A DNA stretch of 42,470 nt from Comamonas sp. Lineage in GTDB: Bacteria > Pseudomonadota > Gammaproteobacteria > Burkholderiales > Burkholderiaceae_C. A model generated the notes under the pieces. That model made no database searches. It had not been told where the DNA came from and worked only from the letters and a program-made list of their open reading frames with translations. Both the position numbers and the translations under genes were made by a program. Positions 39,365-42,470 of this stretch are shown in pieces (positions within the stretch are counted from its first letter, which is position 1; each line of letters opens with the position of its first letter). The DNA is taken from positions 1-42,470 of the forward strand of contig NZ_SPEY01000077.1 of NCBI RefSeq assembly GCF_009360615.1. The letters are read 5' to 3'.

Positions 39365-40396
39365 ATGAAGTTGTCCTTGATTCACGTTCTGGTGGCTGGT
39401 GCTCTGTCTGCCGCGGGTATTGCCAACGCCGGCCAGGAAGCTACGGGTGCCGGTGCGAGCTTCCCGGCTCCTCTTTATTCCAAGTGGGCCGCCGACTACC
39501 ACAAGGCCACAGGTGTCAAGATTAACTACCAGTCCGTGGGCTCCAGCGCTGGTGTCAAGCAGATCGAAGCCAAGACCGTGGACTTCGGTGCTTCCGACGA
39601 ACCCCTGAAGGACGACGAGCTGGCCAAGAAGGGACTGGTTCAGTTTCCCACTGTGATCGGCGGCATTGTGCCCGTGGTCAACATCAAGGGCGTGGCTCCG
39701 GGTCAGCTGAAGCTGTCGGGCCAGGTGCTGGGCGACATCTATCTGGGCAAGATCTCGAAGTGGAACGATCCCGCCATCACGGCGCTGAACCCCGGTGTGG
39801 CACTGCCTGATGCGGCCATCGCTCCCGTGCGCCGCGCAGACGGCTCCGGCACCACCTTCGGCTTCACCAACTACCTCTCCAAGGTCAATGCCGAATGGAA
39901 GGAAAAAGTGGGTGAGGGCAAGGCCGTCAACTGGCCCACCGGTGCCGGGGGCAAGGGCAACGAAGGCGTTGCCGCCTTTGTGGGTCGTCTGCCCAACTCG
40001 ATCGGCTACGTGGAGTATGCCTATGTGAAGCAGAACAAGCTGACCTACGCTCAGCTGCAGAACAAGGACGGCGTCTTCGTCGCCCCCGACGATGAAACCT
40101 TCAAGGCTGCCGCAGCCGGTGCGGACTGGGCCAAGAGCTTCTACCAGATCCTGACCAACCAGCCTGGCAAGAACGCATGGCCCATCACCTCGGCCACTTT
40201 CATCCTGATGCACAAGACCCAGGAAAAGCCCGAGCAGGCGGCCACTTCGCTGAAGTTCTTCGACTGGGCCTACAGGCAAGGTGACAAGACGGCCGCAGAC
40301 CTGGACTATGTGCCCATGCCCGACGCCGTCAAGAACGTGATCTTCAAGTCCTGGAACGACATCAAGGACACTTCGGGCAAGGTTGTCGCCAAGTAA
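39365..40396 (+). CDS. pstS: Phosphate ABC transporter, periplasmic phosphate-binding protein
   Basis: PstS captures inorganic phosphate in the periplasm and delivers it to PstCAB. The 343-residue precursor starts with a signal peptide ([20 protein letters not shown], probable cleavage after ANA). The mature part has the phosphate-binding loop [36 protein letters not shown] and [16 protein letters not shown], all diagnostic for PstS. ATG 39365 is preceded by AGAGG at 39353-39357; the open frame from 39275 overlaps the Pho box and is not used. It heads the pst operon. Confidence 0.97.
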   Translation: MKLSLIHVLVAGALSAAGIANAGQEATGAGASFPAPLYSKWAADYHKATGVKINYQSVGSSAGVKQIEAKTVDFGASDEPLKDDELAKKGLVQFPTVIGGIVPVVNIKGVAPGQLKLSGQVLGDIYLGKISKWNDPAITALNPGVALPDAAIAPVRRADGSGTTFGFTNYLSKVNAEWKEKVGEGKAVNWPTGAGGKGNEGVAAFVGRLPNSIGYVEYAYVKQNKLTYAQLQNKDGVFVAPDDETFKAAAAGADWAKSFYQILTNQPGKNAWPITSATFILMHKTQEKPEQAATSLKFFDWAYRQGDKTAADLDYVPMPDAVKNVIFKSWNDIKDTSGKVVAK

Positions 40397-40412
40397 CTCG
40401 AGCCATCAGTGA

Positions 40413-40448
40413 GCAGCGGACTGCCGTGCCGGACGGCATCTCCGCTGC
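40413..40448 (+). other. Stem-loop between pstS and pstC
   Basis: GCAGCGGA (40413-40420) pairs with TCCGCTGC (40441-40448) and encloses a second stem TGCCGT/ACGGCA (40422-40427, 40433-40438). No T-run follows. Such a hairpin after the binding-protein gene can protect the upstream mRNA and keep PstS more abundant than the membrane subunits. Confidence 0.6.
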
Positions 40449-40481
40449 CTGTTTCAACCCTTTGCGAATAAAGGCGCTCAC

Positions 40482-41507
40482 GTGTCCACTACGTCGCCCT
40501 CCAGTTCGCTGGCTGCTGCCCCCACCGATGCCGCCAAGCGACGCTCTCCCTCTCCGCCACGTGCTCCGATGATCTCGGGACGTATGGCGGATCGTTTGTT
40601 TGGCGGCCTGGCATGCAGTGCAGCGGTTCTGACGCTGGTGCTGCTCCTGGCCATCATGATTTCGCTGATCTTCGGTGCCTGGCCCGCCATCTCGGAATAC
40701 GGCCTGGGATTTCTGACCAGCAGCGTCTGGGACCCGGTTCAGAACCAGTATGGCGGCCTGGTCATGATCTACGGCACGCTGGCCACTTCGGCCATCGCGC
40801 TCATCATTGCAGTGCCCGTGAGCTTCGGGATTGCCTTGTTTCTCACGGAACTCTCGCCTGCGTGGCTCAAGCGCCCCCTTGGGACGGCCATCGAGTTGCT
40901 GGCCGCAGTTCCATCCATCGTCTACGGCATGTGGGGCCTGATGGTGTTCGGCCCCGTGCTGGCCACCTATGTGCAGCAGCCGCTGCAGAACCTGCTGAGC
41001 GGAGTGCCCTATCTGGGTGCCTTCGTTTCCGGGCCTCCCGTCGGTATCGGCATTCTGTCGGCCGGCATCATCCTGGCCATCATGATCATCCCCTTCATCG
41101 CCTCGGTGATGCGCGATGTGTTCGAGGTCACGCCGGCGCTGCTCAAGGAGTCGGCCTACGGTCTGGGCTCCACGACCTGGGAAGTGGTCTGGAAAGTGGT
41201 GCTGCCTTATACCAAGACGGGCGTGCTGGGCGGCGTCATGCTGGGCCTGGGCCGCGCGCTCGGCGAGACCATGGCCGTGACCTTCGTGATCGGCAACATG
41301 AATCAGCTCAACTCGCTGTCCGTGTTCGAGGCGGCGAACAGCATCACCTCGGCCCTGGCCAACGAGTTTGCCGAAGCCGGCGAGGGTCTGCATCAGGCAT
41401 CGCTGATCTATCTCGGTCTGGTGCTGTTCTTCATCACCTTCGTGGTGCTGGCCCTGTCCAAGGTGCTGCTCAACCGCCTGCAGAAGAATGAAGGAGCCCG
41501 CTCATGA
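40482..41507 (+). CDS. pstC: Phosphate ABC transporter permease PstC
   Basis: PstC is one of two inner-membrane subunits of the Pst importer. The 341-residue protein has a disordered N-terminal stretch of about 35 residues (Ser, Pro and Ala-rich), then six membrane helices and the permease coupling motif around [47 protein letters not shown]. The start is GTG 40482 with AAAGG upstream. It overlaps pstA by 4 nt (ATGA). Confidence 0.96.
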   Translation: MSTTSPSSSLAAAPTDAAKRRSPSPPRAPMISGRMADRLFGGLACSAAVLTLVLLLAIMISLIFGAWPAISEYGLGFLTSSVWDPVQNQYGGLVMIYGTLATSAIALIIAVPVSFGIALFLTELSPAWLKRPLGTAIELLAAVPSIVYGMWGLMVFGPVLATYVQQPLQNLLSGVPYLGAFVSGPPVGIGILSAGIILAIMIIPFIASVMRDVFEVTPALLKESAYGLGSTTWEVVWKVVLPYTKTGVLGGVMLGLGRALGETMAVTFVIGNMNQLNSLSVFEAANSITSALANEFAEAGEGLHQASLIYLGLVLFFITFVVLALSKVLLNRLQKNEGARS

Positions 41508-42394
41508 GCCCGACCTCTACCTCCGCCAGGATGATCGATGCGGCCGACCTGGCTGCAGTGCGTCAGGCCAAGTACGACAGGCGCAAGCGCCTCAATCAGG
41601 TTGCGCTGACCCTGTCCATGGCCGCCATGCTGTTCGGTGTCTTCTGGCTGGTCTGGATTCTCTGGGAAACCATACGCCAGGGCGTGGGTGGCCTGAACTT
41701 CGCCCTGTTTTCGCAGATGACGCCTCCGCCCAACGAAGAGGGCGGTATTGCCAACGCCATCTGGGGCTCGCTGATGATGGTGGCACTGGCCACCTTTGTC
41801 GGCACGCCGATCGGTGTGATGGCCGGTGTCTATCTGGCCGAGTACGACAAAAAGGGCTGGCTGGCGTCCACCACGCGCTTCGTCAACGACATTCTGCTGT
41901 CGGCCCCGTCCATCGTCATCGGCCTGTTTGTCTACACCGTGGTCGTGGTGCGCTTCAAGAGCTTTTCCGGCATGGCCGGAGTGATCGCGCTGGCGCTGAT
42001 CGTGATACCCGTGGTCATCCGGACCACGGAAAACATGCTGGTGCTGGTGCCGGCCAGCCTGCGCGAAGCGGCTTACGCGCTGGGCACGCCCAAGTGGAAG
42101 GTCATCATCATGGTGACTCTGCGTGCGGCCCGCGCCGGAGTGATTACCGGTGTGCTGCTGGCCGTGGCCCGTATTGCGGGGGAGACGGCTCCGCTGCTGT
42201 TCACGGCGCTGAACAACCAGTTCTGGAATGCCGACCTGAGCAAGCCCATGGCCAGCCTGCCGGTGACCATCTTCAAGTTTGCCATGAGCCCCTATGAGAA
42301 CTGGCAGCAACTGGCCTGGGCCGGTGTGTTCCTCATCACGGTGGCTGTGCTGGGGCTGAACATCCTGGCGCGCTTCATCACCCGCCAGAAATAA
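41504..42394 (+). CDS. pstA: Phosphate ABC transporter permease PstA
   Basis: PstA is the second permease subunit. The 296-residue protein has six membrane helices and the coupling segment [47 protein letters not shown], and ends [23 protein letters not shown] 41504 overlaps the pstC stop, so the two permeases are translationally coupled. Confidence 0.97.
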   Translation: MSPTSTSARMIDAADLAAVRQAKYDRRKRLNQVALTLSMAAMLFGVFWLVWILWETIRQGVGGLNFALFSQMTPPPNEEGGIANAIWGSLMMVALATFVGTPIGVMAGVYLAEYDKKGWLASTTRFVNDILLSAPSIVIGLFVYTVVVVRFKSFSGMAGVIALALIVIPVVIRTTENMLVLVPASLREAAYALGTPKWKVIIMVTLRAARAGVITGVLLAVARIAGETAPLLFTALNNQFWNADLSKPMASLPVTIFKFAMSPYENWQQLAWAGVFLITVAVLGLNILARFITRQK

Positions 42395-42411
42395 TTCCAA
42401 GGTTCAAGATC

Positions 42412-42470
42412 ATGACTGCAACCATTGCTCCCGCCAACGTCAAGCTGGCCGTGCGCGACCTGAACTTCTA
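42412..42470 (+). CDS. pstB: Phosphate ABC transporter ATP-binding protein PstB (partial, 5' end only)
   Basis: ATG 42412 opens a frame of 19 codons up to the window edge (MTATIAPANVKLAVRDLNFY as far as it can be read). The stretch KLAVRDLNFYY-like is the usual start of PstB, the ATPase of the transporter, and the position right after pstA fits. The Walker motifs lie outside the window. Identity rests mainly on gene order. AAGG lies near 42398. Confidence 0.8.
   Translation, partial: MTATIAPANVKLAVRDLNF

Overview
The window is a stretch of core chromosome from a GC-rich betaproteobacterium, most likely Comamonadaceae (Comamonas or a close relative). The basis is gene order, protein character, frequent GTG/TTG starts (rnr, uppS, rseP, lpxD, lpxB, carA, ftsH, pstC) and a repeat-like intergenic segment of a type I recall from this family. 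Nearly every gene is recognisable. There is no phage, insertion sequence, CRISPR array, tRNA or rRNA.

Layout. (1) 33-2675 rnr (RNase R) converges on a minus-strand pair, nnr (NAD(P)HX repair, 2739-4322) and an amidase (4419-5807), across a shared terminator. (2) 6036-20543 is the classic translation/envelope cluster on the plus strand: rpsB, tsf, pyrH, frr, uppS, cdsA, dxr, rseP, bamA, skp, lpxD, fabZ, lpxA, lpxB, rnhB. It joins ribosome function and recycling, pyrimidine nucleotides, isoprenoid and undecaprenyl carrier synthesis, phospholipid precursors, outer-membrane protein assembly and lipid A synthesis. (3) 20670-26747 holds a SPOUT RNA methyltransferase, carA-carB and greA. (4) 26880-29606 is a more variable patch: a DUF4149 membrane protein, a Kdo hydroxylase-like dioxygenase, and on the minus strand a DXD glycosyltransferase-like protein and a YhbY RNA-binding protein. 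(5) 29639-34760 is rlmE, ftsH, folP, glmM, a neighbourhood also known from other proteobacteria. (6) 35200-42470 is a phosphate block: ppk, ppx (minus) and pstS-pstC-pstA-pstB, the last cut by the window edge.

Regulation is where the window is most interesting. PhoB-type direct repeats precede ppk (34781-34829) and pstS (39293-39310), and a third, inverted box (39236-39253) faces ppx, so polyphosphate synthesis, polyphosphate breakdown and phosphate uptake look wired to one regulator. The ppk start that gives a standard 688-residue enzyme lies about 350 nt below its Pho boxes; the interval holds a perfect 13-bp stem and is either a structured leader or a disordered N-terminal extension. greA, rpsB and carA also have long leaders with perfect stem-loops. 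Terminator-like hairpins sit immediately upstream of tsf, the SPOUT methyltransferase and folP.

I found no wholly new multi-gene system. The best leads are the Pho/polyphosphate wiring, the ppk leader and the greA leader. All calls were made by reading; no database search, alignment or folding program was run.
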